Source: Ornithodoros turicata (Eukaryota; Arthropoda; Arachnida; Ixodida; Argasidae). From it: a stretch of DNA of 64,000 bases. The notes beneath the pieces are model-generated. The model was given only the letters and a program-made list of their open reading frames with translations. It ran no database searches and was not told the origin of the DNA. Both the position numbers and the translations under genes were made by a program. Location: NCBI RefSeq assembly GCF_037126465.1, contig NC_088203.1, positions 91,078,668 to 91,142,667 on the forward strand, written 5' to 3'. This document shows positions 24,801-59,155 of the stretch, one piece after another. Numbering within the stretch: the first letter of the stretch is position 1; every line of letters begins with the position of its first letter.

Positions 24801-27582
24801 CTAACACTCCTGTCAGGCGACGAGCCCAGAGGTCTCTGGGGAAGTGGCCTTTCCGAAAAATGACCTTGATAACCCTGTCAGACAGCTGCGTAAAGGCACT
24901 TTCTACAAAATTTCCTCTACGCCCAACGGCCTTTACGATTCAAAACGAAGTATCCTCGATAACAGCATCCGACCACATCGCTTCTGACAATTAATGCTCA
25001 AGTAAAAAATAAAGCATCTAAAATGTAACAAAAAATAGTCCCGATCCAGATTAGAACCACGTTGGTAAGGTTTCGGTAAGATGACAACATAAGAACGGGG
25101 TACAGATTGAAACAAACTAACGAGATGGCGCAAGGAGCCGGCAACAAGTAGAGCACTAGAAAAACACGCTTTTTTTTTTCTAGTGCTCTACCAACAAGAG
25201 GTTCCTTTACGGGTCGCCTGACAGGACACTACTCTATTAAGGCCATTTAAAAATCGAAAGGCCCTTTACGTTAACTGTCATTTTGAATACCGTCTGATAG
25301 GGGCATAATACCCCTGTCAAACGCCTCTGTCTCTGCTCATTTTAATGTTGTGTACTTGTAGCGCTGGAGCCCAGGGTGTGCACCCGATGGGACATGCAGA
25401 GATACGCACGAGAGGCCTACGAGATGGGCGTGCGCTACATCGGTGGTTGCTGTGGGTTCGAACCGTACCACATTCGCGCATTAGCCGAAGAACTCGCTGA
25501 AGACCGTCACTCAGCGTTGCCGGAAGCCTCCGAAAAGCATGACCCGTGGGGCGCCGGCCTCAAAATGCACACCAAGCCATGGGTCCGAGCGAGGTAAGAC
25601 GTCCAATCTCCTGTGTCTAATTTATACGCTCGCTGCCTGATAATTATCGTAATTACCCGCAGAATTAACGCAAACCTGCTTATTTTTATATACGTGTATT
25701 CATTTACAAGTACTGCAGGCGGCAACTGCCGTCAATTTTAGACGCGCTATTTTACGTCTTAATTTTCGCTATGTTCCTTTTATGGTGTGGATCCCAGACT
25801 TGCACAGGGTATTCTAGGATAGGTCTTATTAGTGTCCTGTACGCGTTCGACAGCTCCGAAGGAGTGCTATATTTTACGACGCAAAAAGCGGACATTTTTT
25901 TAAAATCCCTAATCAGTATATGGCTATCTGACTTAAAGGGAGACTTCGCAACTAAATGGATTTCCAGCTTGAGGTGTTCCCACAATCATTTACACGAACG
26001 GAACACAGTTGTCAAATATCTCAGTTGAGAACTAAGGGGGAATCATAAAAACTACTTTTGAAATTTGCGAAAGGCTGGCTCCGATCAGCCACCGTCGATG
26101 GAGGTGCTGCTTTCTTTCTCTGATCGGCTAAAGTCACCCTGAATTAGTCAATACCATTCCTGGTCTGTTTCCTGACCCGTGGAATCCGACGAAACCTGGT
26201 GCGTACCTCGAACGACGAGGAAATGAGATTATCAGTCACTCTTTATACTTCCTAGCATGTTTAATGGGCACGTGTCTGATAAGTGCAAAAATATGGAAAG
26301 TCGTAGATCGGACTCTCGGGAAAACAGCTGACCGCTGTTTCTTTTTTTCTTCAGTGTCCGAGTAATCTGATCCCGAATCTTCGTGCATTGTATTGTTCCG
26401 GGAATGTAACACAGTGGTTGCGACTGGCGCGGTATACTGCTTGTCCGCTACACGCATAGTGAGGTCAACGCGGTAGCCTTGGGAGGGAGAAATTTCTGCG
26501 ACCTCCTCTCGACGTTCCTGTTTGATCGATTTCTTCGAGTAACTAGTAGTTCTTATAGTTCTCACATGAGGAAGAAACAAAGCTTGTGGCAGGTATACTG
26601 TGGGCTATGCACAAACTACGATGTGCGGCTTTTTTTTTTTCTCTCTTCGATCGTTGCGAAGTCCCCCTTAAAAAAGGCTGACAGTGATTATTATTTCTTG
26701 TCCAGTATATCTTCTTCGTATTGCCAACTGTAGGATGGCACAAGCGAAATCATCTTGTATTTTTCACTCTATGAGATGAGCCATATAAGATTGCGTACTC
26801 ATCTTCCTAAAGCTGCTTCTTGACCACAACCTCTAGGTATATCAACTCAACCACAGTTGTACGCAATCTGAGGCAATCCCCCATAGAAACATTTGGGTAC
26901 CGAAGTTGCGGGTCCGTTATGCGAAAAAGGATACTGCGTCTTACTCTCGAACACGTTCATGGGGTAACTTTGCCGATAATACTGGTGGTTACCGTGGTAC
27001 CGGGAGCATCGTAATGAAGTCTACCGAGGGATGCTCGCATGTTTTCTGTGGTGGGTAGTTCTCTTGGACTACCCAAATCCCAGAGCAAGAGGGTTAGCAC
27101 GCCCCTCCCTCTCCTGTGCCACCATCATATCTCCACTCCCTCTTTCACACTCCCCTCTTCTTCCTCCCTGGGTGCAACGAGCGGCCACTTCAGGGCAGGC
27201 TGACCGCACATTCCCCCTACATCACCCCACCACCTTTCTTTCGGGAACGTACGTGTGGGGGGCACGAGTACTTATTGTATGCTGTGGTATTAGTGCATGC
27301 TTATTCCGGAGGAACACTTGTCAGTGCGCTGGCGACGCCAAGTAAGGCATATAGGTGAAAACAAATGGGGGGGGGGGAAGGCAACACTGACTATTTTTTT
27401 TGTCCACTAGGGCTTTCCGCGAGTACTGGGAGACCTTGAAGCCTGCAACTGGGCGGCCTTTCTCATCTGCCTACTCTCAGCCTGACAACTGGGGAGTGAC
27501 CGCTGGGGCTGAAGAGCTCAAGCAAAAAGCCGAAGACACCACCAAAGAAGAACTGGAAAAGCTGCACCAGTTTAAGAAATGA
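15827..27582 (+). CDS. BHMT: Betaine-homocysteine S-methyltransferase (8 exons, complete)
   Basis: Cytosolic zinc enzyme that transfers a methyl group from betaine to homocysteine, giving methionine and dimethylglycine. Exons: 15827-15829 (ATG only, inferred), 20588-20729, 21639-21757, 22001-22192, 22713-22860, 24215-24397, 25362-25593, 27411-27582 (TGA). All junctions are GT-AG with matching phase, giving 396 residues against 406 in human. Diagnostic segments are [90 protein letters not shown] and [10 protein letters not shown]. The Cys of GVNCHFDP and the CC of GGCCGFEP are the zinc ligands known in the family. Starting at an in-frame ATG at 20576 is possible, but it lies inside a polypyrimidine-AG acceptor. 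The ATG at 15827 directly abuts a GTGAGT donor and joins in frame. AATAAA occurs at 27693. Introns hold many foldback elements. Confidence 0.95.
16211..16405 (-). mobile_element. SINE copy, diverged, in BHMT intron 1
   Basis: The 3' body (GGTTAGCGCCGCGAAGCAAC onward, GGACAGCAGGAAGGAGTGG) matches the 44451 SINE. It is followed by a GA-rich insertion and then a tRNA-like B-box region (GGGATTCGTACCC) that differs from the other copy. Confidence 0.75.
16511..16648. mobile_element. 138-bp foldback element
   Basis: Ends CCCAGGTGGAAAATG and CATTTTTCACCTGGG. The inner arms pair over GGTTTATGAAA and TTTCATAAACC. Lies in BHMT intron 1. Confidence 0.65.
18434..18525 (+). repeat. Three-copy short repeat, copy 2
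   Basis: CCCCTTATTTGGAAGAGAAG, CCAATGAGGTCGCTCCA, GCAATAGGGGAGAGAGG and GAGCTGCGCAGAGA. It lies directly upstream of the 18540 hAT-like element. Confidence 0.75.
18540..19189. mobile_element. hAT-like non-autonomous element (650 bp)
   Basis: Ends are CAGTGATGGCCA and TGGCCATCACTG, with an 8-bp target duplication GTAATATG (18532-18539, 19190-19197). The interior is rich in TAGTTTAACTAC-type repeats on both sides of a unique middle. It lies in BHMT intron 1. Confidence 0.9.
19340..19936. mobile_element. 597-bp TIR element with 3-bp target duplication
   Basis: Ends GAGCCAGTTCTCACTTGGCG and the inverted GCCAAGTGAGAACTGGCCC, flanked by TGA on both sides. GC-rich subterminal arms (GGCGGCGGAAATAGA vs CTACTTCCGCCGCC). 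A 3-bp duplication fits Harbinger-type elements, though their usual target is TWA. Confidence 0.65.
19962..20081. repeat. Long near-perfect hairpin (stem about 50 bp)
   Basis: From ATCTTGACATATTGTT to AACAATATGTCAAGAT, with an almost unbroken stem that includes GCAATAGACAACACAG and CTGTGTTGTCTATTGC and a loop of about a dozen bases at 20017-20028. It lies in BHMT intron 1, between two transposon-like blocks. Confidence 0.8.
20082..20394. mobile_element. GC-rich short inverted-repeat element, copy 2 (opposite orientation)
   Basis: Reverse-complement homology to 1967-2282 over CAGAGTATCGC, TCGGTGTCCGCGATT, GTGTCACGTGGTTTCTC and the GCCATCTTGA end. The end ACTATTTAGTGACTCTAG is at 20376-20393. 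Confidence 0.6.
21135..21410. mobile_element. Palindromic GTACGCAAAGGCGA-type element, copy 1
   Basis: CGCTATCCCTTACGTACGCA and its complement alternate with TTAGTGCATCGTA ends. Same family as 63428-63690 and 63735-63905. It sits in the BHMT intron before exon 3. Confidence 0.6.
23311..24135. mobile_element. 825-bp palindromic TA-flanked element in a BHMT intron
   Basis: Starts CAGGGTGTTTC after TA and ends GAAACACCCCG before TA. Long inverted arms include GGACTTTCGGCATT and ATTGTCCAAAGCC. Non-coding. Confidence 0.82.
24568..24733. mobile_element. 166-bp TTAA-flanked hairpin element
   Basis: AGGGGCACTGAAGTG at the left after TTAA and CACTTTAGTGTCCT before TTAA. The middle is an almost perfect stem through GGAACGGGATCCCGTTCC. 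TTAA duplication is the piggyBac signature. In a BHMT intron. Confidence 0.75.
24804..25230. mobile_element. Inverted-repeat element, CTCCTGTCAGGCGAC ends
   Basis: ACTCCTGTCAGGCGAC near 24806 and GTCGCCTGACAGGA near 25213 are inverted. A second, nested hairpin (TAGAGCACTAGAAAAA / TTTTTCTAGTGCTCTA) occupies 25149-25190. Confidence 0.55.
25752..25860 (-). pseudogene. Reverse transcriptase C-terminal fossil
   Basis: The minus-strand frame reads [20 protein letters not shown] followed by [13 protein letters not shown]. This matches the region after the RT fingers/palm in Jockey/CR1-type LINEs (consensus L-x-RPxLEYxxxVWDP). Only this short piece is recognisable. It lies in the last BHMT intron, just before a TTAA-flanked element. 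Confidence 0.65.
25937..26668. mobile_element. 732-bp inverted-repeat element, AGGGAGACTTCGCAAC ends
   Basis: Left AGGGAGACTTCGCAAC after TTAA, right GTTGCGAAGTCCCCCT followed by TAAA. The interior has a 114-codon minus-strand frame with an acidic stretch but no recognised domain. In the last BHMT intron. Confidence 0.6.
26959..27516 (+). repeat. Segmental duplication, source copy (last BHMT intron and exon)
   Basis: CATGGGGTAACTTTGCCGAT through the first 106 bases of the terminal BHMT exon. It is repeated at 30121-30683 with scattered substitutions and small indels, including the splice acceptor TGTCCACTAGGGC. Confidence 0.9.
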
Positions 27583-27692
27583 GCCTTTTTTTCGCGTCTG
27601 TGGCCACAGCACACTGATGGCTCGAGCACGCTTTTCACATGGGCTGCATCGCTGGAGTATATTATTCTGTCGGATGCTTTTATACTTATAGT

Positions 27693-27698
27693 TAATAA
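27693..27698 (+). promoter_or_regulatory. BHMT polyadenylation signal
   Basis: Canonical AATAAA 111 bases after the BHMT stop codon. A second AATAAA at about 27772 is an alternative. No competing gene lies between the stop and this site. Confidence 0.6.
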
Positions 27699-27699
27699 A

Positions 27700-29176
27700 T
27701 CCAACGCCGATTTTCCGGCATAATTATACCATGACTTGTTTCACATGACCTGGGGACTTTAACGTATTTACAATAAATAAATTACATGACACATTCCTTG
27801 TACGGGTCGGGAAAGATTTTGTATGTCGTTAAGGAAGCAAGCTGTAGCGCGAAATCCGCAGAAAAACGTAGCTTTCTCAATCAAGACGCTTCAGGCGAGG
27901 CAGTTAGCCAGGGATTATATCTCGATATACGCTCTTCGAAATCCACGTTGTAAAAAAAAAAGCTGAAAAAATGGTGCTCGTGGATCGAAATTCCCGCATT
28001 CTGATTGGTCACCGCGATGACACTCAGTCTATGCTCTATTGATGTTAGCTTTCTTCGGTTTCAGTTGTTTCAGTTTGTCGTCTGCAAGACCTGTCAACAG
28101 TGAATGGGGACAGAGAAACCTTGGAGGTCCGCGTGGAAAATAACCTTCTTTCAGGCAAAAATGATATAGTTGCTGTTACTTGGAGGCTGAGGTATGCAAC
28201 ATTCTGTTCGGGCGGTCTGTTTCATTGCAGATCGACTCCGCGACAAGTTGCAGGGTCGTACGCTCCCTGCAAAATTCGCGGGGAGCGTTTGCTGTACAGC
28301 AAGTGAGGACAACCCAAGGAAAAACACCCAGACAGGATTCAAAACGGTCACTACCGCGGTTACCCTGACCAGCCTCGTCCACGTGAGCTTGTGCAGCATG
28401 CTTGGAGACAAAGCACGATGGTTGCACATCGACTGAGTGTCGCTCGTTTCGCTACGTTGGCACCGAAAAATGTTTATTATCAACAATTCACGAGCTATGT
28501 ACAATCCTTAATACAGATTCAAAATATACTGTTTAATTTATTACAACGTCTCATATCGTCCGACAGCTTCGCAAAATGTCCTTTACGAAACTACTGTACA
28601 CACAATTTTATCACTCCGCGTACTCTTCGCACACACGCAGAAAGATTGCACTTCGAAACATAGCGCTAAACGTAAAGGCTCCTGCCAATTAAAAATGCAA
28701 TTAAAATGTGTTTCATTTTGCACGTGTTAGGACGTAAAACATTGCACGTAAAAACTAGCTCCCTCTAAAATCATTGCGACCTTATTTGTACTTCGTTGAA
28801 ATATTGCCTGTGATCCAAGACCACTCCGCAGGATATATTGTACTGCATCTTTTGTGATTTTGTGAACCGGTATCGTGAACCGGTGAACTGTTATTGCTGT
28901 TCTCGCGTTCTCCAACAACAATGTGATCCACGTGGAATTGGAATAACTTAAAATGGTCCTCACCAACTAGACGTAAAACAAAAACTCAATCGAAACCTCG
29001 ATTATACACGCAAAAGAAACAAATAAACAAAGCCAACTATTTACACATTATTCGCATTGGGCATTCAAAGCCCATATGCTCTTTCTTAACCCTAGAATCT
29101 AAAACAGCTCCTTGAGTAACCCTATACCCTGTGTGAGTCGCGAACTATTGCGCCGATAAGTTAGGGAGTCTTTCCT
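27700..29176. other. Intergenic region between convergent BHMT and NKCC
   Basis: Holds the BHMT 3' end and, on the minus strand, the NKCC 3' UTR. Minus-strand AATAAA matches lie near 28470 and 28540. The 28250-28410 segment weakly resembles a decayed SINE. Nothing else recognised. Confidence 0.4.
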
Positions 29177-52314
<23,138 letters not shown>

Positions 52315-53220
52315 CTGGAAGAGAAATAACACCTCATTGGTTGAAGGTTCCTTCACAGCAGTAGCCTACGCATTAAGGGGACAGTAAGTTATTTTTCCTT
52401 TTTAATCTTTGGAGTCTGAACTCCACTCCAAAAGACATAGGATCTAGGTGTTGCTTTCAAACAGAATAGCGAGTTTGAAACTATATTCAGCAGACAAGCT
52501 CCCAGCTAAAAATAGTAACTTATCATTCCGTTACGACTAAGAAATAAAATGCATCCAGCGATCATGTTTCATCGAGCAACACCGATAGTAACCTCCAGGT
52601 GGCTCCATGACGCCATCCAGACAACCCTTCAAAACAATTACACAACTTCAAAACATTTCAATATTAAGCGAGGAGAAACATCTGCTGCAACGCTGGTAGC
52701 TTATATTTTTGTAGCTTTTTCCATCGGCGTTAACTCCTCTCCCCTCGTGGAAAACGATCCAGGCGCCCCCTTCCCGCGAACCTATTTCTGATGGCATAAA
52801 TTGTTGCGACCTATCACTCCGTGAACGCCTGACCTTTTCGACATTATCGACACACATGCGGACAAAAATGAAGCGAAAAGCTTTTATCGTGCTATTTGAA
52901 TTATCCTGTCGACATACTGCAGTCGTTGCACTCTCATTTGGAACTCATCTGCAAGTCATCTGCAGAGCACATGCGTACGTCAAAATGCAAATGAGCCGTA
53001 GGAATTATGAGGGAAAACCTGACAGGAATCTGTCGAGGGAATGTAATTTACTGAAGAGAACGAACAGGTTGTAAATAGCCGCCCGTCGTTCTAGAGAGTT
53101 CTCTTTAGATATATCAGCGAGCTTTATTTTATTTTCTATTTTTATTTTATTCTATTATTATTAAATATTTTTATTATTTCTTTAATATTTTATTTTATTC
53201 TAAAGACTACGTATATATGC

Positions 53221-53512
53221 TGAAAGAAATGGGTTCGGGCGACCGCGCAATGAAATAGGAACTAGAAAAAACGAGAGGCAGACATGAAAAGTTAAGGGAC
53301 ACGTCGACGTTGCTTTGGAAGCTCCGCCTTCGACAGGACTAAGGGATGACAAAGGGGTGACAAAACACATTTGTCACCTCTTAGTCTTGACGAAGGCTGA
53401 GCTTCCGCCGCAACGTCGACGTGTCCCTTAACTTTTCACGTGTATATAAATACCCCCCTTTTTTTTCTTACTTCCCATACCTTCGTTGTCTGCCTCTCGT
53501 CTTTTCTAGTAC
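53221..53512. mobile_element. Foldback element, family copy 1
   Basis: Outer block GGGTTCGGGCGACCGCG, then arms GTTAAGGGACACGTCGACGT / ACGTCGACGTGTCCCTTAAC and AGGCAGAC / GTCTGCCT. Same family, opposite orientation, as 61500-61803. Confidence 0.65.
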
Positions 53513-54350
53513 ATTATAATACAGTATTATACCGTACTACATTACAGTAAATTACATACAGTACAGTACATTATAGTACATTCTAGTATTTTCTACTACA
53601 GTATATATATATAGGTATATATTTTTTACGCTCTGTTGTATAAAGCTTCGAGCGCATAAGAGCCGTTTTATTTCAAATTGCGTGGAACCGTTGCGATGTT
53701 TGTAAAGCTCACTTCACCTAACGCACTAGTGTGTATAGGCGAGACCAACTTTACAGCAACTTCAAGTAATTCACGAAAAGGACAATTAGCGCCGTTCTGG
53801 CGGCCCCTAGAGTGACCTCGCCTCAGCTGTACGAGTTCCAACTTTACATACAATGTTAGACTTTTATGTACATACATTTCTTCGTATAAAACTTGATTGC
53901 ACACATTACTAGACGCAACACCCGGTATTGTACGGTGCACCAGGATAATCTCGTCCTGCGAGTTGCATTCGCATAAAGCTCTTGTGCGTTACAAAACGCT
54001 ACTTCAGCTAATATGCGTAATTAAGGTGCATGGAGTCATTTCCACGCGTGCGCTAGAAGAGCTCGAAGTTTGTTTCAACTATACAGCAGCTAGGTATGCT
54101 TCGCAACACCGCCACCCCCGTTTCAGTTAATGAGGTTCTTCTACGTGCGCTGTGCACCGTGGGAGTACTATTCTAAATGAGCTACACATGCCTAACAAGC
54201 TGGTCAGCTGTTGCGTACTCATCGAAGAGAATGTTGAAATTGACTTGCTACCAAATCATGCGCGTATAGTGGCTAGTTACGGTTTAGAAATCGGTATCTG
54301 CCGGCAAGGGAACAATGGGGAGCCTTGGCGGTTTATGCGATGATTTAAAG

Positions 54351-54518
54351 AACAGGGGCCCTATTCTCGTCAAAGTAATCCACCTCGATTACTTTGTGTC
54401 TCGCCTGTCATTGGTCGTCACGCCTTGGTGGTCACGCCTCCTTCACGTAACGACCAATGACAGGCAAAGACGCAAAGTAATCGAGGTCGATTACTTTGAC
54501 GAGAATAGGGCCCCTGTT
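54351..54518. mobile_element. 168-bp perfect-ended hairpin element
   Basis: AACAGGGGCCCTATTCTCGT and ACGAGAATAGGGCCCCTGTT are exact inverted ends. The arms also pair over GCCTGTCATTGGTCGT. No coding content. Confidence 0.78.
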
Positions 54519-54779
54519 ACATCAACATAGATTTTGTTCCTGCTTTGGTTTTATCCGTCTTTCGATCGTACTAAGAAAATAGTCTTCCGGTAGGCGCTTT
54601 TGCGTGTGTATTGGTACGGGAGTATCTCATTGTTCGCCAGTGTTCAATCTGGATGACAGTTAGCCTTTAAATTGAGAGAAATCAGGGGTCATAAAAGGTG
54701 ACAAACTCCTCCCACTTGAAAGAGCGGAGCATAGAGGTTGGATGAACGAGCAAAGTTCCCGTTGCGTTCGGTACCCGAA

Positions 54780-55230
54780 GAGAAAGGTACGTATGACATT
54801 CTTTTTCGAGGGAAACACAGTTTCGGAGCAAAACCTGTCTGGAAGTGCTGCATAGCTGGCTTTTCCCACAATTTAATGAATATTCCGACGACTTGATTTT
54901 TCAGCAAAATAGAGCACCGGCACATTGGCACCGGCAGGATGGAAGTTTTCTGAATGACACACTGCCTCAACGTTGGATATGTCGCGCGGGACCCAAAAGG
55001 ATTGGCGCTATACTACACTCTCGAACACCCAGAATCCCCAGACATTGCACCCTGAGTCTTGTTTCTTCTGCGTCTTGTGCAGATACGTCAAAGACCGTGG
55101 ACGGTCTGGAAGACCTCGAAAACAGAATCATGGCGGAGGTGACCTCAGTAGAAAACGAAACTCTGAGGGACTTCTGGGACGAATTCAACTATTATCTATT
55201 GTGCAGCAAAAGGGCTGAAATAGGCATTTG
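54780..55230 (+). pseudogene. Mariner-family transposase fossil
   Basis: Broken frames carry the second half of a mariner-type DDE/D transposase: TFFFEGNTVS, then MLHSWLFPQFNE, IFQQNRAPAHWH (the D-region block), TLPQRWICRAG, YVKDR and EDLENRI, ending near WDEFNY. At least three frame changes and a premature stop separate these blocks, so no product is expected. The N-terminal half and inverted ends were not located. Confidence 0.75.
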
Positions 55231-56349
55231 GGTCCCGAAAAGCACCAAAAGAGGCAGTAAAAAGAGAAGATACAGGCACGTTCTCCCGAGGATGCATCTT
55301 GACTTTCCTGAAAAGCTTTTCAGGATACACGATACTGGTGATGTGATGAAGAAAAAAGTCTCTACCCCAGCTCATACCAAGACAACTCATACCGCACTCA
55401 CACCCTTTTTTGTGGGAAGGGGCGTTGATTATAGGAGTAGCTTTTTTTCGTACCATTCAAATTCAAGTCATGCCGAGAAAGGCCATAACAGGAAAGAATG
55501 CCACAGAATGTGACTTATACTGAAAGATATGTACAAATCCCACAGATGACATTTGCCGATGCACACTGAAGGATAGTTAAAGTGCAATACAACTGTAATG
55601 GGAAATTTTCTCTAAACAAACCAAATCGAAAATGTCACATTTTTGTCGTCGCATGGAGCACTAAGACACTAATCATTTGAATACGTGATCGCTTGACTCA
55701 ATTTGTATTCCAGCCCATGCATTACAATTCTATTCACAACCTGTCCATTGGCACGCTTCTCCAGGCGTTGTTTTCGCGACAGGGGACAGCCAAGGGCTAG
55801 CAACCCGTTCTTCATGATGGTAAGACAGACTTGTAGAACGTTAGTAGAACGGCGGAAGAACAGCCTCCACGTCGAGTGAATTGGTCCGGTCCTCCCGAAC
55901 AGCTTCTCGGCCACCTCGATCGGCCCCAGTTAAGGTCATCGATGCATAAACCTCCTAAGCAAGCAACCGGACGTACTCTGAAAAACTCAGGAGCGGCTTT
56001 AGTATTCCACACGACGACGAAAATGTGAGACAAGTTCGATTTGATTGCTTTTCAAAGTTCCCTATTTCCGATAACCGTTGTCGTGCCGTTTAACTGTCCT
56101 AAAGTGCGCTTCGGTACGTGCCATTTTGGAATTCTTACATTTCCTCACTATTCGTGACACTGACATTTTTTGCTGATATGGCCTTTCGATCCCGGCGTGA
56201 CTTGAGTTAGAAAAGCTACTCCGAAAAATAACCCTCCCTTTTTCCCGCAAAAAAAAAAAAAAAAAAAAAAGAACAAAGAGAAATGCGAAAGCTGAATGTG
56301 ACATGACTTCGCTTGGTATGAGTTGTCCTGGTGCAAGTCGGGTGCAGAC

Positions 56350-56990
56350 TTGCGTCAGTTACTCAAAAAAATAATAATTGATTGCCGTTACCAATTACTC
56401 GACTCCAAATGTAATTGAGTAACGAGTAGAAAGGTATCGCGTTACTCCGCTGGCTACTCTGCATTCACGCAAATCATACCCGTCTATGTGTGCCTCAAAA
56501 AGAGAAAAACAAACAATCAGAAAAAAGAAAAAACAAGGATCCATAGCGGAACAGCTGAAATAACACGAAAAAAAAAAAAAAAGAGAGCGCGTACGACAAC
56601 TAGATCTGTACGTCTACTGTATTTATCGCCCAGGAAGACGTTGACCGGATTGTGGAAGATCATTGCGTGGAACTTCCCCATCACTCACTAAACTTCCAGG
56701 GATTGAGGTACCACCACACTGGTGTAGGGAGAGATTAGGGAGACAGACACTGAAATTCTAGAACGACAGGAATACAGTGACCCGGCTTGCATTAATAGAA
56801 CATCACAACAAGGGCTGACGGCACGAGAGGCCTGATTTGGGGCAGAACAGTAAGCTAATCTCAGGCGGAAAAGTAATCACTTACTGAGCAATCGATTACT
56901 CAGAAAAGTAACTGATTACTCGAAAAATTACTCAAAGAGTAACTGATTACAAGTAACGCAATTACTAGTAACGCGTTAGGGACAAGTCTG
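56350..56990. mobile_element. Foldback element rich in GTAACT/AGTTAC repeats
   Basis: Both ends consist of degenerate GTTACT / AGTAAC iterations in opposite orientation (56360-56450 and 56880-56985). The outer ends read CAGACTTG and CAAGTCTG. The style resembles the two hAT-like elements in this window, but no target duplication was found. Confidence 0.55.
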
Positions 56991-57558
56991 TACTCGAGTG
57001 CGGTATGAGCTGGGTTCACGCCCTCTGGTGAAGGGATACCCGGCAACTTGACAGACCAACGTGACATAAAGACAATCGGACAAAAATAAGACGGATTAGG
57101 ACGAAGAGGACGAAGATCATTTATTCGTGCAACAGTGCGAAGCGTCACTTTATGTTCTTGAACACGACTTCGCCCGCTTCATAATACCGCGTCACCTTGG
57201 CTCGGTCCTGCCAAAGACCTATTCCGTCTTTGTCGCACCCGAAGGGAACACCGCTTCAATAACTTGTCTCTTTCCCGGCAACAGAATGCGTGGACATGGG
57301 AGCTCACGTGGGAATGCGTAACTTTGGAAGACTAAATACGCTTCTGCACGATGCGTGTCAATCCCCGGGTGAACAGCGTAGGAGATTCGGTGCCCGAGCC
57401 AAAGGACATTACGCAGATAGTACAAAGGAAGGGCCTTCGAAAGTGTCATAGCGACAGACGCTGCATTTTGATATGATTTGACCCATTACTGGCGCAAGGA
57501 TAACAGAGGACAGACACTGAATAGAAGTTTACGGTGTTTGTTTGTTGTTTTTTAATGC

Positions 57559-57792
57559 GTGTTAGCGCCGCGAAGCAACTGTGGCTATGAGCGGCGTACA
57601 GATGTGGACAGACGGAGAGAGGACAGCAGGAAGGAGTGGGGTACAGGGTGATTAGTATGCGTCCTGGGCCGACTTCAGGGGGAACTGTGCCGACATCCGT
57701 CTGGAAAGTCTTTGTAAAACCCAGGGAAAACCTCAGACAGCACAGCCGGAGGTAGGATTCGAACCCACCACCTCCCAGTCTTCAGCACGACC
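57559..57792 (-). mobile_element. SINE copy, same subfamily, head truncated
   Basis: Reverse complement of the 44451-44760 SINE. The body reads from GTGTTAGCGCCGCGAAGCA to CACAGCCGG, then B-box GGATTCGAACCC. The copy stops at TTCAGCACGACC, so the A-box is absent. Confidence 0.85.
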
Positions 57793-59094
57793 TTTTTACG
57801 ATGTTTTAAGTAGAGAGTGTAACACAGGCAGAAAGAGGCTGACAGTATTTAAAATAAGACTCGATGTAGATGACGATCAGATTTAAGGAACCTTGACCAA
57901 TAGCCACCACCATGGTTTGCATTTGATTTACATTAACTGAATTGATCATTGCATTGGCAACGAATGGAATGACACAAGACACACAGCTTGATACACTAAG
58001 CGAATGTTTACAACATTGGCTATAGACCGTTTACAGCAGCCAGTTGCTTCATGCGGTAATAGATGGCGCTACACTAGCCCCGCCATTGCTTGCCTTCTGC
58101 GAGTGCCTGTGTGCCTTTGCCTATGTCAGTGCTTCTGAACTTTTTTACCGCTGTGCTAAAATTCTGTGCAAAATGTGGAAAATCAGTAAAAGAAATCAGC
58201 CCCGTATGACCAGCAGGGCCGGTGCTAGAGGTGCGCGGAGCCTGAGGCACAGGCACATCGCGGGGCCTGTTTCACACGATTACTAAGTGCATACTTGTAA
58301 TCCCTGGTTGAGGGCTTCGTGCGCGTGGCCTGTGCAAGCGCGGGGCTTAAAGCGGTCGCCTTACTCGCCCCCCCCCCCCCACCACCACACACACACAAAC
58401 CTATCGCCGGCCCTGATGACCAGTGTGACCAGCCACTGCGGGTTATGTTTTCTGAACTTGAGGGCCGTGTTTTGTCAAAGAAGTGAAGCAGCAAACACTG
58501 TTGTGAGGCATGTTTTGTATCATCAGTGTGATTAAACGTCTTTTGAGCGTTTGTTTCACCAGTGTGATCGCGGCCTACAAGGTCTATAACAGTCGAGGCC
58601 TATCAAATGAAACTTCAGTCCCGGTTTTGTGCTGAAAAGTTTTATTGAATACATTTGAAGGATCCTGGAACACGCATAGGGCTCGCACGCATTTTCCAAA
58701 CCCAATGGTAATAAAGCTTAGCGCTGTTACCAGTTACGGTTCAGGGCGAGAGAAAACATTCCAAAGCTGTTCCACTCGTGACTTGGGGGCGTTTCTTTTT
58801 CTTTCACTACAGTTGGTACAGTCCATTGAGCGTACCTTCTTTTATTGCATACTCCCTCGAAAGGAAATGATTGTCGTTCACAAAAGAGCATCACACTCGT
58901 CCGCGATCCCTCTCGTGGTAAGGTACAAAAAAGCAGCTGCCTTTCGTAAGCATGTATTTCTGCATCGGAAATAGTCTGTTAAAGCGCTTTGTATTGCGAA
59001 AGCAGGTAAGCCGCAAATCTGTTTAGGACGACAGTATAAGGTTTCCTATGGGAACTTCATGCGCGTACCACAGGATGTAAGATGAAAGTCACTG

Positions 59095-59155
59095 AAAAGG
59101 TTAGCCAGCTGTAGGGATCGAACCCACATCTTCTGGATTGCCACAGGATGTAGTT
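59095..59155 (-). mobile_element. tRNA-derived SINE fragment (B-box only)
   Basis: On the minus strand GTGGGTTCGATCCCTACAGC matches a tRNA T-arm/B-box. Nothing else of a tRNA is preserved, and the neighbouring sequence is not informative. Confidence 0.35.

Noticed and set aside
26236..26580. 114-codon minus-strand frame with an acidic stretch
   Set aside because: It lies entirely inside an inverted-repeat element, has no recognised domain, and opens by chance.
28240..28420. SINE or small gene in the BHMT-NKCC intergenic region
   Set aside because: Only weak resemblance to the SINE body (a run like CTGGGTGTTTTTCC); the boxes are too decayed to support a call.
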